From NCBI RefSeq assembly GCF_020091405.1, contig NZ_CP081903.1, positions 5,270,501 through 5,334,500 of the forward strand: a stretch of DNA of 64,000 bases. The letters are read 5' to 3'. The position numbers and the translations under genes are program-made. Origin of the DNA: Bacteroides cellulosilyticus (GTDB lineage Bacteria > Bacteroidota > Bacteroidia > Bacteroidales > Bacteroidaceae). This document shows positions 1-8,619 of this stretch, in pieces; positions within the stretch are counted from its first letter, which is position 1; every line of letters starts with the position of its first letter. Under the pieces are notes generated by a model that ran no database searches, was not told where the DNA came from, and was given only the letters and a program-made list of their open reading frames with translations.

Positions 1-889
1 CACTGTCCGATACCACGGCATAGGCATTCATCTGCAGACTGTTGTAATCATGGAAACCGAGCGGTTCATGCTGAATCACACGCCTGTCAAGTTCAAATTT
101 ACTCGACTCCAGACGTTTCCTGCTACGGGGATGACAACTATAAAGAATCGGCATGTCATATCTCTCTGCCATGGAATTAATCGCCCTAAATAGCGACAAG
201 AAATTCTTCTCCGTATCAATATTCTCTTCCCTATGAGCAGAAAGCAATATGTATCGTCCTTTTTCCAAATTCAATTTCCTATGAATATCCGAAAATTTTA
301 TCTCTTCCAGATTTTCATGCAACACCTCAGCCATGGGAGAACCTGTCACATAGGTACGCTCCTTTGCCACACCCGAAGCATTCAGGTATCTGCGTGCATG
401 TTCCGAGTAACAAAGGTTCATATCTGAAATAATATCCACTATCCTGCGATTGGTTTCTTCCGGCAGACACTCGTCAAAGCAACGGTTGCCCGCTTCCATG
501 TGGAAGATGGGGATATGAAGGCGTTTAGCACCTATCACACTCAGACAGGAATTAGTGTCACCCAATACCAATACGGCATCCGGCTTCACTTGCACCATCA
601 GTTTATAGCTGGCATTGATGATATTCCCCATTGTGGCACCGAGATCATCCCCCACTGCATCCATATACACATCAGGATCTTTCAGCTTCAAATCATGGAA
701 AAACACACCATTCAGATTATAATCATAATTTTGTCCGGTATGCGCCAGAATACAGTCAAAATACTTACGGCACTTTTTGATGACGGCCGCCAGACGGATA
801 ATTTCCGGTCGAGTGCCTACTATAATCAAGAGTTTCAGCTTACCGTTCTCCTGAAACTTGATATCAGAATAATCCAATTTTATATCCAT
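1..889 (-). CDS. capG: UDP-GlcNAc 2-epimerase-like, CapG type (partial, runs off left edge)
   Basis: This is the N-terminal 296 codons of a WecB/CapG-fold enzyme; the 3' end lies outside the window. I read it directly from the minus strand. It opens MDIKLDYSDIKF, then has the family motif GTRPEIIRLAAVIKK near residue 24, VLGDTNS near 108 and the substrate-site stretch FHMEAGNRCFDE near 125. CapG/FnlC enzymes epimerise C2 of UDP-N-acetyl-L-pneumosamine to UDP-N-acetyl-L-fucosamine in the cytoplasm. The start lies 4 bases after the capF stop, and capE and capF are directly upstream, so the three-gene UDP-L-FucNAc pathway is complete apart from this truncation. A plain UDP-GlcNAc 2-epimerase (WecB) is the alternative; the neighbours make CapG more likely. 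Confidence 0.85.
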   Translation of the reverse strand, partial: MDIKLDYSDIKFQENGKLKLLIIVGTRPEIIRLAAVIKKCRKYFDCILAHTGQNYDYNLNGVFFHDLKLKDPDVYMDAVGDDLGATMGNIINASYKLMVQVKPDAVLVLGDTNSCLSVIGAKRLHIPIFHMEAGNRCFDECLPEETNRRIVDIISDMNLCYSEHARRYLNASGVAKERTYVTGSPMAEVLHENLEEIKFSDIHRKLNLEKGRYILLSAHREENIDTEKNFLSLFRAINSMAERYDMPILYSCHPRSRKRLESSKFELDRRVIQHEPLGFHDYNSLQMNAYAVVSDS

Positions 890-893
890 TGTT

Positions 894-2042
894 CTAAACT
901 TTTTCAAAATAAGTATCCGGACGTTCCGGGTCAAAACATTCGTTGCACCACATAAAAGTCACTAAATCTTCCGTTTCAGAAAGGTTAACTATATTGTGTG
1001 TATATCCGGGAATCATCTCCACCGCCTCTATTTTTTCACCGCTCACTTCGAAGTTCACCACCTCTTCCGTTCCTATCTTTCGTAGCTGTATCAGCCCATG
1101 TCCGCTCACCACCACAAACTTTTCGTTCTTGGTATGATGCCAATGTTGCCCTTTCGTGATGCCCGGTTTGGAAATGTTCACCGAGAACTGTCCACGGTCG
1201 GCAGTACGAATAATTTCAGTAAAACTGCCACGATCGTCCACATTCATCTTCAAAGGATAACAGAATTTATCTTTTGGCAAATATGAAAGATAGGTAGAAT
1301 AAAGTTTCTTCGTAAAAGCATCGCTCAAATCAGGTACTGCCAAAGTATCGGACATCTGCCTGAACGATTTTATCAGCTCCGCAATATCACCAAGAGTTAT
1401 CGTATGCACCACAGGCACTGTACAATACTCCTCCACATAATGCTCTTTGCCCCTCAATGCTGAAATCAATTCGTCCACCACATCGTCTATATATACCAAG
1501 TTCATCACTACCGAAGGGTCATTAACCTGAATGGGTATATCATGAGCGATATTATTGCAGAATGTAGCCACTGCACTGTTATAGTTGGGACGACACCACT
1601 TACCGAAAACATTCGGGAAGCGATATACCAGCACCTTTGCACCCGCTTCTTTACTATAATCAAACAACAACCGTTCTCCTGCACGTTTCGATTCACCGTA
1701 AGGATTGTCCTGGGCAGCCTGTATGGAAGATGATATCATCACCGGACACGTATTATTATATTTTTTCAGCGTATCAAGCAATGTGGAGGCAAAACCGAAA
1801 TTTCCTTTCATAAACTCAGACTCGTCCTTCGGGCGGTTGACACCTGCCAGATTGAACACAAAATCTGCTTGTTTGCAATAAATATCCAGTTCGGAAGGAT
1901 CGCTATCCAAATCATACTCATAGACAGTCAGGCTTTCACCCGATATTCCATAATTACGGGCCTTCCCTTCTTGAATATTATGTAATTGCGATACTAAATT
2001 CCGGCCGACAAACCCTTGAGCACCGGTCACTAAAATTTTCAT
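894..2042 (-). CDS. capF: CapF-like bifunctional NAD-dependent reductase/cupin
   Basis: A 382-aa protein with an N-terminal extended SDR fold and a C-terminal cupin. The nucleotide-binding motif GAQGFVGRNL is at residues 7-16, the YGESK catalytic motif is near residue 114, and the cupin has the metal-site string HWHHTKNEKF near residue 302. This two-domain order is diagnostic of CapF/FnlB, the second enzyme of UDP-N-acetyl-L-fucosamine synthesis. The cupin epimerises and the SDR domain reduces the 4-keto intermediate made by CapE. It lies 16 bases after capE and 4 bases before capG. The length matches the family (about 370-380 aa) and no residue looks broken. Confidence 0.9.
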   Translation of the reverse strand: MKILVTGAQGFVGRNLVSQLHNIQEGKARNYGISGESLTVYEYDLDSDPSELDIYCKQADFVFNLAGVNRPKDESEFMKGNFGFASTLLDTLKKYNNTCPVMISSSIQAAQDNPYGESKRAGERLLFDYSKEAGAKVLVYRFPNVFGKWCRPNYNSAVATFCNNIAHDIPIQVNDPSVVMNLVYIDDVVDELISALRGKEHYVEEYCTVPVVHTITLGDIAELIKSFRQMSDTLAVPDLSDAFTKKLYSTYLSYLPKDKFCYPLKMNVDDRGSFTEIIRTADRGQFSVNISKPGITKGQHWHHTKNEKFVVVSGHGLIQLRKIGTEEVVNFEVSGEKIEAVEMIPGYTHNIVNLSETEDLVTFMWCNECFDPERPDTYFEKV

Positions 2043-2058
2043 AAAACAATTCTATAAC

Positions 2059-3132
2059 TTATTCACTCTTTATTTCCGTAGTTTTCGCCTTCTCCTCCAG
2101 TCCGAGATCTTCGCGAATAAAGCGAAGTTTCAGAAGAAGTTTCTTCATACCCTCCACATCCAGGCGAGCGGTATTGTGGCTGTGGTAATCCTCTATCCGA
2201 GCAATATCCTCATTACCTTCCGTAAAGAATTTATCGTAGTTCAAGTCACGGGTATCGCAAGGAATCCGATAATACTCACCCATATCAATAGCTTTAGCCA
2301 TCTCTTCACGGGTTACCAGAGTCTCATACAGCTTTTCACCGTGGCGTGTACCAATATTTTTCACTTCCGTATCGCCATATTCAGGCTTTATCCGCGCATA
2401 TGTTTCCTTCAAGGCCTGAGCCAAAACATCTAATGTGGCAGCCGGAGCCTTCTGAACAAACAAGTCTCCGTTGTGACCATGCTCAAATGCATAGATTACC
2501 AAATCCACAGCATCATCCAGCGTCATCATGAAACGGGTCATATTCGGATCTGTAATCGTAATCGGTTTACTGTTTTTAATTTGTTCCACCCACAGAGGAA
2601 TCACAGAACCACGGCTTGCCATTACATTTCCGTAACGGGTGCAACAAATGGTAGTCCCCGCTTCATCACCCAAGGCACGGCCTTTAGCAATAGCTACCTT
2701 TTCCATCATTGCTTTACTGATGCCCATAGCATTGATGGGATAGGCAGCCTTGTCCGTACTAAGCACTACTACGTTTTTTACACCGTGAGCTATGGCAGAT
2801 TCCAACACATTGTCAGTACCAATCACATTGGTCTGTACAGCCTGTAATGGAAAGAACTCACAACTGGGCACCTGCTTCAAGGCAGCTGCGGAAAAAACAT
2901 AGTCCACGCCCACCATCGCTCCATCTACAGATTGACGGTCACGGACATTGCCAATATAGAATTTCACTTTAGGACTCTGCAAGTGATGACGCATGTCATC
3001 TTGCTTTTTCTCATCACGAGAAAAGATACGGATTTCCTTGATGTCGCTGTTTAGGAAACGACGAAGCACAGCATTGCCGAAACTGCCTGTACCACCTGTT
3101 ATTAACAGGATTTTATTTTTGAATATTGACAT
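2059..3132 (-). CDS. capE: CapE-like UDP-GlcNAc 4,6-dehydratase/5-epimerase
   Basis: An SDR of the FlaA1/PseB/CapE group, 357 aa from the chosen start. It has GGTGSFGNAVLRRF near the N terminus, SAAALKQVPSCEFFP, STDKAAYPINAMGISK (the Met-x2-SK variant of the SDR active site typical of this group) and TRYGNVMASRGSVIP. CapE converts UDP-GlcNAc to a 4-keto-6-deoxy-L-sugar, the entry step to UDP-L-FucNAc. I prefer the ATG at 3132 (MSIFKNK) over one five codons upstream because family members begin just before the Rossmann strand. It is separated from the KAS III gene by 133 bases without a recognisable gene. Confidence 0.9.
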   Translation of the reverse strand: MSIFKNKILLITGGTGSFGNAVLRRFLNSDIKEIRIFSRDEKKQDDMRHHLQSPKVKFYIGNVRDRQSVDGAMVGVDYVFSAAALKQVPSCEFFPLQAVQTNVIGTDNVLESAIAHGVKNVVVLSTDKAAYPINAMGISKAMMEKVAIAKGRALGDEAGTTICCTRYGNVMASRGSVIPLWVEQIKNSKPITITDPNMTRFMMTLDDAVDLVIYAFEHGHNGDLFVQKAPAATLDVLAQALKETYARIKPEYGDTEVKNIGTRHGEKLYETLVTREEMAKAIDMGEYYRIPCDTRDLNYDKFFTEGNEDIARIEDYHSHNTARLDVEGMKKLLLKLRFIREDLGLEEKAKTTEIKSE

Positions 3133-3265
3133 ATTTAGATAATACAAAAATTACTTTGAATAGTTATTAAGTCTAAAAGATTTTTTCAAATTTGAGAGTG
3201 AATCCTTCTTTTATTGAAACGATACAATATGTTAAAAAGAGAAGCTTACCAGAGATTTTCATGTG

Positions 3266-4270
3266 CTAATTTAAAAAATTGAGGATAACTCCACCCCAAC
3301 TGAGACCAACACCAAATCCAGCACACATTACCCGCATATCTTTACGTATAATTCCATTCTCCATACAATCTTTCAGACCTATCATTATAGTCGAAGACAC
3401 AGTATTGCCTGTAGTCTCAAGATTTACATAATACTTATCCTTTGGTAGCACACAGACTTTGCGAATGGTATTAAGCATAAATTTGTTCGCTTGATGAAAA
3501 AGATAGTAATCTACATTATTCTTTTCCAAACCATTCTTTTCCAATATTTGTTTCATCATAGTCGGTACGGCTTCAAGGGTAAAGTTGAAGATAGTACTAC
3601 CATTCATATAGAGATAATCATCGTAGCGTGTATGACCTTCATCATCAGTAACTGATGCTCCTGTTTTCTCTGGCAAACGAGCACCACCCGTTTTCACGAT
3701 AAGACTATTAGCACCGCTCCCATCTGTACCAAGTATAAACTCACCAATTTCAGCAAAGCCCTCTGTAGAAACAAGACAGGCTGCAGCACCATCACCAAAG
3801 ATAGAACGATTACTCTTGTCTGAAGGATGCAGATATTTATTATAAGTTTCAGCAGTAAGGACTAACACATTCTTTGCAATCCCACCTGCAATAAGCCCTT
3901 TAGCTACAGCCATTCCATAAATACAACCAGAACACCCAAGGTTAAAATCGAAGGCTCCAGCTGTAGTTGATATACCTAACCTATATTGAAGGATACACGC
4001 AGACGAAGGAAGAAGGTAATCTGGACTTTGAGTGCATAACAATATAAAGTCTATCTCAGAAGAACTTATACTTGACTCCTCAAATAATTTCCGAGCAGCC
4101 TTTTCTGCTAAGTCTGTAGCTGTTTCATTTTTAGCTGCAACATGGCGAGAGTTTACGCCAACCTTCAACGCTATTTTATCGACATTCCACTCCGGAAACT
4201 CTTGTAATAGTTCTTCGTTAGTCACTATCTTTTCCGGCAGATAGTAACTAATCGCTTTTATATATGCCAT
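3266..4270 (-). CDS. 3-oxoacyl-ACP synthase III family protein (capsule-linked)
   Basis: A 334-aa thiolase-fold condensing enzyme of the FabH/KAS III family. The Cys-His-Asn triad is visible: Cys in FNLGCSGCIYG near residue 112, His in YYLFHQANKFML near 258 and Asn in TTGNTVSSTIM near 287. KAS III enzymes condense an acyl-CoA with malonyl-ACP; relatives outside fatty-acid synthesis make or transfer short special acyl groups. It follows an SDR (14-base gap) and a dedicated ACP, inside a capsule operon, so I infer a small acyl-building module whose product modifies a capsule sugar. The acyl group cannot be read from the sequence. A second housekeeping FabH is presumably elsewhere in the genome. 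Confidence 0.88.
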   Translation of the reverse strand: MAYIKAISYYLPEKIVTNEELLQEFPEWNVDKIALKVGVNSRHVAAKNETATDLAEKAARKLFEESSISSSEIDFILLCTQSPDYLLPSSACILQYRLGISTTAGAFDFNLGCSGCIYGMAVAKGLIAGGIAKNVLVLTAETYNKYLHPSDKSNRSIFGDGAAACLVSTEGFAEIGEFILGTDGSGANSLIVKTGGARLPEKTGASVTDDEGHTRYDDYLYMNGSTIFNFTLEAVPTMMKQILEKNGLEKNNVDYYLFHQANKFMLNTIRKVCVLPKDKYYVNLETTGNTVSSTIMIGLKDCMENGIIRKDMRVMCAGFGVGLSWGGVILNFLN

Positions 4271-4284
4271 AAGTGAATCTTATA

Positions 4285-5034
4285 TTATAACATAATAGAA
4301 CCTCCCGTGATATCAATTGCAGAACCTGTCATCCATATACTCGCATCGCTAAGAAGATATAGACACAAATTTGCAATATCTTGAGGTTTTCCATATCGCT
4401 TCAATGGATATTTTTGTTCTTCTTTGTGCAAAACTTCTTCTGTCACTCCACCTTTGAGAATTAGTTCAGTCCAAACCATCGCTGGACAAATACAGTTTAC
4501 CCGAATTAAACGTGGAGCTAATTCAAGTGCAAGACACCTTGCATATGAAACTATAGCACCTTTCGAAGCACTATACACAGCATTACCCATACTGGGTACG
4601 CTTGCAGCGCGAGAAGCTATAAAAACGATTGATGCAGATTTGTTAATTATCTTATCTTTTAACAGAGCTGTCTGTAAAAGAAGAGGAGCTTCAAAATTGG
4701 GACGCATCACCTCTGCAATGTTTTCTTCCGAAATCATCTTGCAAGGTACACGACTCCCTACACCAGCATTATGCACTATGCCATCAAGTTTTGGTAGTGA
4801 AGCGACCAAAGATTCAATATCTGCGCTATTAGTCAAGTCTGCTTTAACTGTCTTATGGTCACCAGGCATCTGTGCAAGGGTAGCATTGAGTCGTTCTTCA
4901 TTACGAGCTGTAATTATGACTGTTGCGCTCATCTTAGCACAGGAAATAGCGATTGACTTTCCTATACCAGTAGACGCTCCAGTTACAAGGATAGTCTTTC
5001 CTTGCAACGAAAAAGGATTGAATACCTCTGACAT
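4285..5034 (-). CDS. SDR family oxidoreductase, FabG-like
   Basis: A 249-aa classical short-chain dehydrogenase. It has the cofactor motif TGASTGIGKS near residue 18, NAGVG near 89, the catalytic serine in SIVFIASRAAS, and YSASK as the Tyr-x3-Lys pair near 155-159. The likely role is reduction of a 3-oxoacyl-ACP made by the adjacent KAS III; that substrate is inferred from neighbours. Its ATG overlaps the TAA of the ACP gene (TAATG), suggesting translational coupling. A sugar-directed SDR cannot be excluded, but the ACP, SDR and KAS order argues for acyl chemistry. Confidence 0.85.
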   Translation of the reverse strand: MSEVFNPFSLQGKTILVTGASTGIGKSIAISCAKMSATVIITARNEERLNATLAQMPGDHKTVKADLTNSADIESLVASLPKLDGIVHNAGVGSRVPCKMISEENIAEVMRPNFEAPLLLQTALLKDKIINKSASIVFIASRAASVPSMGNAVYSASKGAIVSYARCLALELAPRLIRVNCICPAMVWTELILKGGVTEEVLHKEEQKYPLKRYGKPQDIANLCLYLLSDASIWMTGSAIDITGGSIML

Positions 5035-5261
5035 TATTTGTTATTGATTAAGTTGAAGAGGTCTTCTACTGTAACACAAGAATTAATCTCAGCACCAGTA
5101 ATTGTTTTATCATACTGTGTCTTAGCTATCGCTATCACGCCCATGACTACGAGAGAACTCCACTCTTCAAGATTATGAAAAACTGTTTGAGCTTGAATTT
5201 CAGAGGCATCAGTATCATCAAATTGTTCTGCAAAAGTTGCAATAAATTCATCTAATTTCAT
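5034..5261 (-). CDS. Acyl carrier protein (capsule-dedicated)
   Basis: A 75-aa acidic helical protein of ACP size. The phosphopantetheine site corresponds to EEWSSLVVMGVI around Ser35-36, where the usual DSL is replaced by WSSL, as in acyl carriers of secondary pathways. The C terminus, TVEDLFNLINNK, has the standard ACP helix IV pattern. Overlap of its stop with the SDR start, and the KAS III beyond, mark a small acyl-ACP module. The hexapeptide acyltransferase gene immediately upstream (15-base gap) is the natural candidate for moving the acyl group to a sugar; this is inference. Confidence 0.85.
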   Translation of the reverse strand: MKLDEFIATFAEQFDDTDASEIQAQTVFHNLEEWSSLVVMGVIAIAKTQYDKTITGAEINSCVTVEDLFNLINNK

Positions 5262-5276
5262 ATTTAAGTATTTTAG

Positions 5277-5942
5277 TTATAATTTTGTAAATGCTTTTAT
5301 TTCTTTAATTCGATTAATAAGATATTTATCAAAATTTTTCTCTAAGAGATCAATAGGCAATCGTTCCTCTTCAGGATAAAGAATCTTCTCATGTTTAATT
5401 ATCTCTTCTGGAGTAAAAACAAAGCCAATAACTTTTGCAGGATTTCCAATCACAATAGAGTAAGGTGGAGTACTATTTCTTATAACAGATCCAGCACCTA
5501 CCACAGATCCTCTTCCTATCTTTACTCCATCAAGAACTATAGAGTTTGCTCCTACCCAAACATCTTCCTCTAAGATAACATCATTATCTTCATCTCCATT
5601 TCGTTCAGTAATCGCATATTTCCTCCAACAACCTACCTGAGGAGCAATTGCATGATTGCCTACAATAATTGTAACACCGCTTGCCATACCAGAATGCCTT
5701 TTCATTATAAATCTTGAATGACCAAAAGGGGAAATAATGAATCTGCAATTTGGCATGACAGACGTATCTTCATACATAAATATTTTTTTCGTGATTCTAA
5801 TATTCACATAAGAATGCATTCTTGCATCTGAAGCCATATACCCCCATAAAGGTTTCATAATTACACGTTTAACAAAAAAACGAAAAAACCAATAGATGGA
5901 ACGCAGTTTCCTTATTAGTATTTTTTTCAAGTTACTCATCAA
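5277..5942 (-). CDS. Hexapeptide-repeat (left-handed beta-helix) acyltransferase
   Basis: A 221-aa protein with a basic N terminus (KKILIRKLRSIYWFFRFFVKR) and a left-handed beta-helix C-terminal half. Repeats run through VIIVGNHAIAP, DVILEEDVWVGANSIVLDGVKIGRGSVVGAGSVI and the closing PPYSIVIGNPAKVIGF typical of the CatB/WcaF/VatD group. These enzymes use acetyl-CoA or acyl-ACP/CoA to O- or N-acylate sugars. It sits 3 bases after the GT4 gene and 15 before the ACP, so it may transfer the acyl group built by the ACP, SDR and KAS III genes. Two start codons (5942 and 5939) are adjacent and equivalent. Confidence 0.85.
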   Translation of the reverse strand: MMSNLKKILIRKLRSIYWFFRFFVKRVIMKPLWGYMASDARMHSYVNIRITKKIFMYEDTSVMPNCRFIISPFGHSRFIMKRHSGMASGVTIIVGNHAIAPQVGCWRKYAITERNGDEDNDVILEEDVWVGANSIVLDGVKIGRGSVVGAGSVIRNSTPPYSIVIGNPAKVIGFVFTPEEIIKHEKILYPEEERLPIDLLEKNFDKYLINRIKEIKAFTKL

Positions 5943-5945
5943 TAA

Positions 5946-7061
5946 TTATTTAAATTTCAAATTAGTTTTTATTATTTCTAATTGAAATTGGGGAGTCCAA
6001 AATTTATCAATTTCATTAAAACATGCCAAACGTACTTCTTCACGCTTATCTATATATTTCTTATCCCAACGAACAATACAATCTGCTATGGATGAAGCAC
6101 TATCATAATCAAAAAAACTCCCAGTAAGTCCTTCATGTATTGCTTCAAATTCAGGCATCTGAAATTTAAAACAACTATGTGTTATAACAGGAGTACCAAA
6201 CATCATCGAGTGTATAGCTGTTAAGCCTACATTTCCAGGGGATACACATAAATCTGCGTTATAAATTAATTCTGCATTCTTTATTTCGTCATAACATGCT
6301 CCATAAAACCACACATTATCATTTAAGTATTTTTGCTCAACAAGTTCTTTCAAAGAGGCTTCTTGTATCCCCCCACCAACAAGTGTAAGATTATACTGTA
6401 ATCCACTTTGTTTTAATATCAACAAAGCCTCTATTAAAAGATCTATTTTCTTTACAGGTGTTAAACGTCCAATAAATATCAAATTCCTTGCACTATTACC
6501 AAAATGTTCCTTATACAAGTTTGACGGAAACAAAGAATTACGTAGTTCTAGCTGTTTTTGATATAACAAAGAATTATGAATTACAAACAATTTATCAGCA
6601 GTAAAGCCCTCTTCCTGCATCAACTTTTTTGCATAATTACCATACAGAAAGGTTGCATCTGCCAATGAGAAAAAGATCTTTTTAAAAAAACTTCTTATTC
6701 TATTTTCCTTTCCATACCAACCATGACTCCAAAAATAGATATGTTTATCTCGATAAAACAGCTTTGCTAATATTGCAATAATCCAAGTAGAAATGCAAAA
6801 TACATCACCCAATATGAGAAAAGTAGAAAAATCTTTTCTCTGTAGCAACTTTAAACTGCCACTTTGAAAATAAAAAGGACGAAGAAGAAATACTCTATTT
6901 TTCAATAAAGAAACATTCTTCAATATATTTAAATCAAGCCCCTTTATATCAGTCTTATTATCCCCAAAGAACCAATAACAGTCATATTCTTTATCTAATA
7001 ATCTGAATATTCCTTCACGATATTGAGCCGCAAAATTATATATTATACACAAATTTTTCAT
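5946..7061 (-). CDS. Glycosyltransferase, GT4-like
   Basis: A 371-aa GT-B fold glycosyltransferase. The C-terminal nucleotide-sugar domain shows RNLIFIGRLTPVKKIDLLIEAL near residue 190, LVGGG and VCVSPGNVGLTAIHSMMFGTPVI, matching the E(x7)E region of GT4 in position although the first Glu is not obvious. It acts on lipid-linked capsule repeat units at the inner membrane face; donor and acceptor are unknown. The gene is AT-rich compared with capE and capF. Its N terminus, MKNLCIIYNFAAQYREGIF, is clearly related to a 51-codon fragment just upstream (7127-7282), suggesting a duplication or replacement event. Confidence 0.85.
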   Translation of the reverse strand: MKNLCIIYNFAAQYREGIFRLLDKEYDCYWFFGDNKTDIKGLDLNILKNVSLLKNRVFLLRPFYFQSGSLKLLQRKDFSTFLILGDVFCISTWIIAILAKLFYRDKHIYFWSHGWYGKENRIRSFFKKIFFSLADATFLYGNYAKKLMQEEGFTADKLFVIHNSLLYQKQLELRNSLFPSNLYKEHFGNSARNLIFIGRLTPVKKIDLLIEALLILKQSGLQYNLTLVGGGIQEASLKELVEQKYLNDNVWFYGACYDEIKNAELIYNADLCVSPGNVGLTAIHSMMFGTPVITHSCFKFQMPEFEAIHEGLTGSFFDYDSASSIADCIVRWDKKYIDKREEVRLACFNEIDKFWTPQFQLEIIKTNLKFK

Positions 7062-7126
7062 ATCACATCAGTAGGTTAATACTCTTGCTTTTATAATCAA
7101 TTATAGATATTATTCCAAAAGTAAAA

Positions 7127-7282
7127 TCACTTACCATTATCAAGCAAAGAATAGTTTAATGTTTTAATTTCTGTAACAGAATCTCTTACATACAAATCAT
7201 ATTTAAATCCCTTATCTATAAGACTAAATATAGCTTCTCTATATGAAAAAGTCATATTTGTAATAAAGCACAACCTTTTCAT
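7127..7282 (-). pseudogene. Truncated glycosyltransferase N-terminus (remnant)
   Basis: An open frame of 51 codons whose ATG overlaps the ugd stop (TAATG). It begins MKRLCFITNMTFSYREAIFS and continues with LIDKGFKYDL and TEIKTLNYSLLDN, aligning along nearly its whole length with residues 1-50 of the GT4 protein encoded next (MKNLCIIYNFAAQYREGIFR, LLDKEYDCYW, TDIKGLDLNILKN). It stops at TGA right after this region. It is too short to be a glycosyltransferase. I read it as the 5' stump of a paralogous gene left by a deletion or gene exchange. It may still be translated because of the coupling to ugd. Confidence 0.75.
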
Positions 7283-8595
7283 TATCTTTCTCCTATGCAA
7301 GTATATTGATAACCCAATTCCTCTAAATCAATACGGCTCCAAACATTGCGACCATCTACTACGACTCTACCATGCATAACTTTCGCTATCACACTCCATG
7401 TTGGAAGACGAAACTGACGCCATTCTGTCATCAATAATAAAGCATCAGCACCATCAGCACAATCATAAAGATTTTCCGTATAAGTTACCACATTCCCAAT
7501 ACGACGTTTGCATTCAGGCATTGCAATAGGATCGAACACTCGTACAGCAGCACCCTGCTTCAACAATTTATCGATAACAACTAAAGAAGGCGCCTCTCGC
7601 ATATCATCAGTCTCTGGCTTGAAAGCTAAACCCAACAATGCAATAGTTTTGCCGTTTATATCATCCATCAGCGAAATTAACTTGTCGTAAACGATAGATT
7701 TCTGTTTTTCATTCACGTGCTCTACTGCTTCAATCACCTCCATGCGATAATCATTATCAATGCCTGTACGTATTAATGCCTTAACATCTTTAGGGAAACA
7801 GCTACCACCATATCCACACCCTGCATACAAAAATTTCTGACCTATACGAATATCCGCACCAATACCTTTACGTACATGGTTTACATTAGCTCCTACACGT
7901 TCACAGAGGTTAGCAATATCGTTCATAAAAGAGATACGAGTTGCTAACATTGCATTAGCAGCATACTTCGTCATTTCAGCCGAAGGGATATCCATGAAAA
8001 TAACGCGAAAGTTATTTATCAAAAAAGGTTGATAAAGTCTAGTCATAACCTCCTCTGCCTTTTTACTATCTGTTCCTATCACAACACGATCAGGACTCAT
8101 AAAATCCTTGATAGCTGCCCCTTCTTTGAGGAATTCCGGATTAGAAGCAACATCAAAAGGCACATCTACTCCACGTTTGTCTAATTCAGATTGAATAATA
8201 GCTTTAACCTTCTTGGCAGTGCCTACAGGCACTGTAGACTTAGTCACCAAAATAGTATACTTCCTGATATTCTGACCAAATTGTTTAGCCACTGCCAGCA
8301 CATATTTTAAATCGGCAGATCCATCTTCATCAGGCGGAGTCCCTACAGCAGAGAATACCACCTCCACATCGTTGAGTACCTCAATCAAATCAGTGGTAAA
8401 TCTTAGTCTGCCGTAACCGACATTACGCTTTACCAATTCTTCCAATCCAGGTTCATAGATAGGCATCTCTCCATTTTTTAACTTATTAATCTTATTAGTA
8501 TCAATATCAACGCAAGTAACATTAGCGCCCATCTCAGCAAAACACGTCCCTGATACAAGTCCTACATAACCTGTACCTACAATAACAATATTCAT
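7282..8595 (-). CDS. ugd: UDP-glucose/UDP-sugar 6-dehydrogenase
   Basis: A 437-aa UDP-sugar dehydrogenase. It has the Rossmann motif IVGTGYVGLVSGTCFAEMG at the N terminus, TKSTVPVGT, SNPEFLKEGAAIKDF near residue 160, the catalytic Cys in GCGYGGSCFPKD near 260 and LLGLAFKPETDDMREAPS in the C-terminal domain. It oxidises UDP-glucose (or another UDP-hexose) twice to the uronate with NAD, giving an acidic donor for the capsule. Length and motifs are standard. It lies 24 bases after wzy, and its stop overlaps the start of the truncated glycosyltransferase. Confidence 0.93.
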   Translation of the reverse strand: MNIVIVGTGYVGLVSGTCFAEMGANVTCVDIDTNKINKLKNGEMPIYEPGLEELVKRNVGYGRLRFTTDLIEVLNDVEVVFSAVGTPPDEDGSADLKYVLAVAKQFGQNIRKYTILVTKSTVPVGTAKKVKAIIQSELDKRGVDVPFDVASNPEFLKEGAAIKDFMSPDRVVIGTDSKKAEEVMTRLYQPFLINNFRVIFMDIPSAEMTKYAANAMLATRISFMNDIANLCERVGANVNHVRKGIGADIRIGQKFLYAGCGYGGSCFPKDVKALIRTGIDNDYRMEVIEAVEHVNEKQKSIVYDKLISLMDDINGKTIALLGLAFKPETDDMREAPSLVVIDKLLKQGAAVRVFDPIAMPECKRRIGNVVTYTENLYDCADGADALLLMTEWRQFRLPTWSVIAKVMHGRVVVDGRNVWSRIDLEELGYQYTCIGER

Positions 8596-8619
8596 ATTTT
8601 TACTTCTTTTTATTTTAAG

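Noticed and set aside
500..955. Plus-strand open frame of 151 codons opposite capG/capF
   Set aside because: It lies wholly opposite genes with clear family motifs; its His/Ile-rich composition is that of an antisense shadow.
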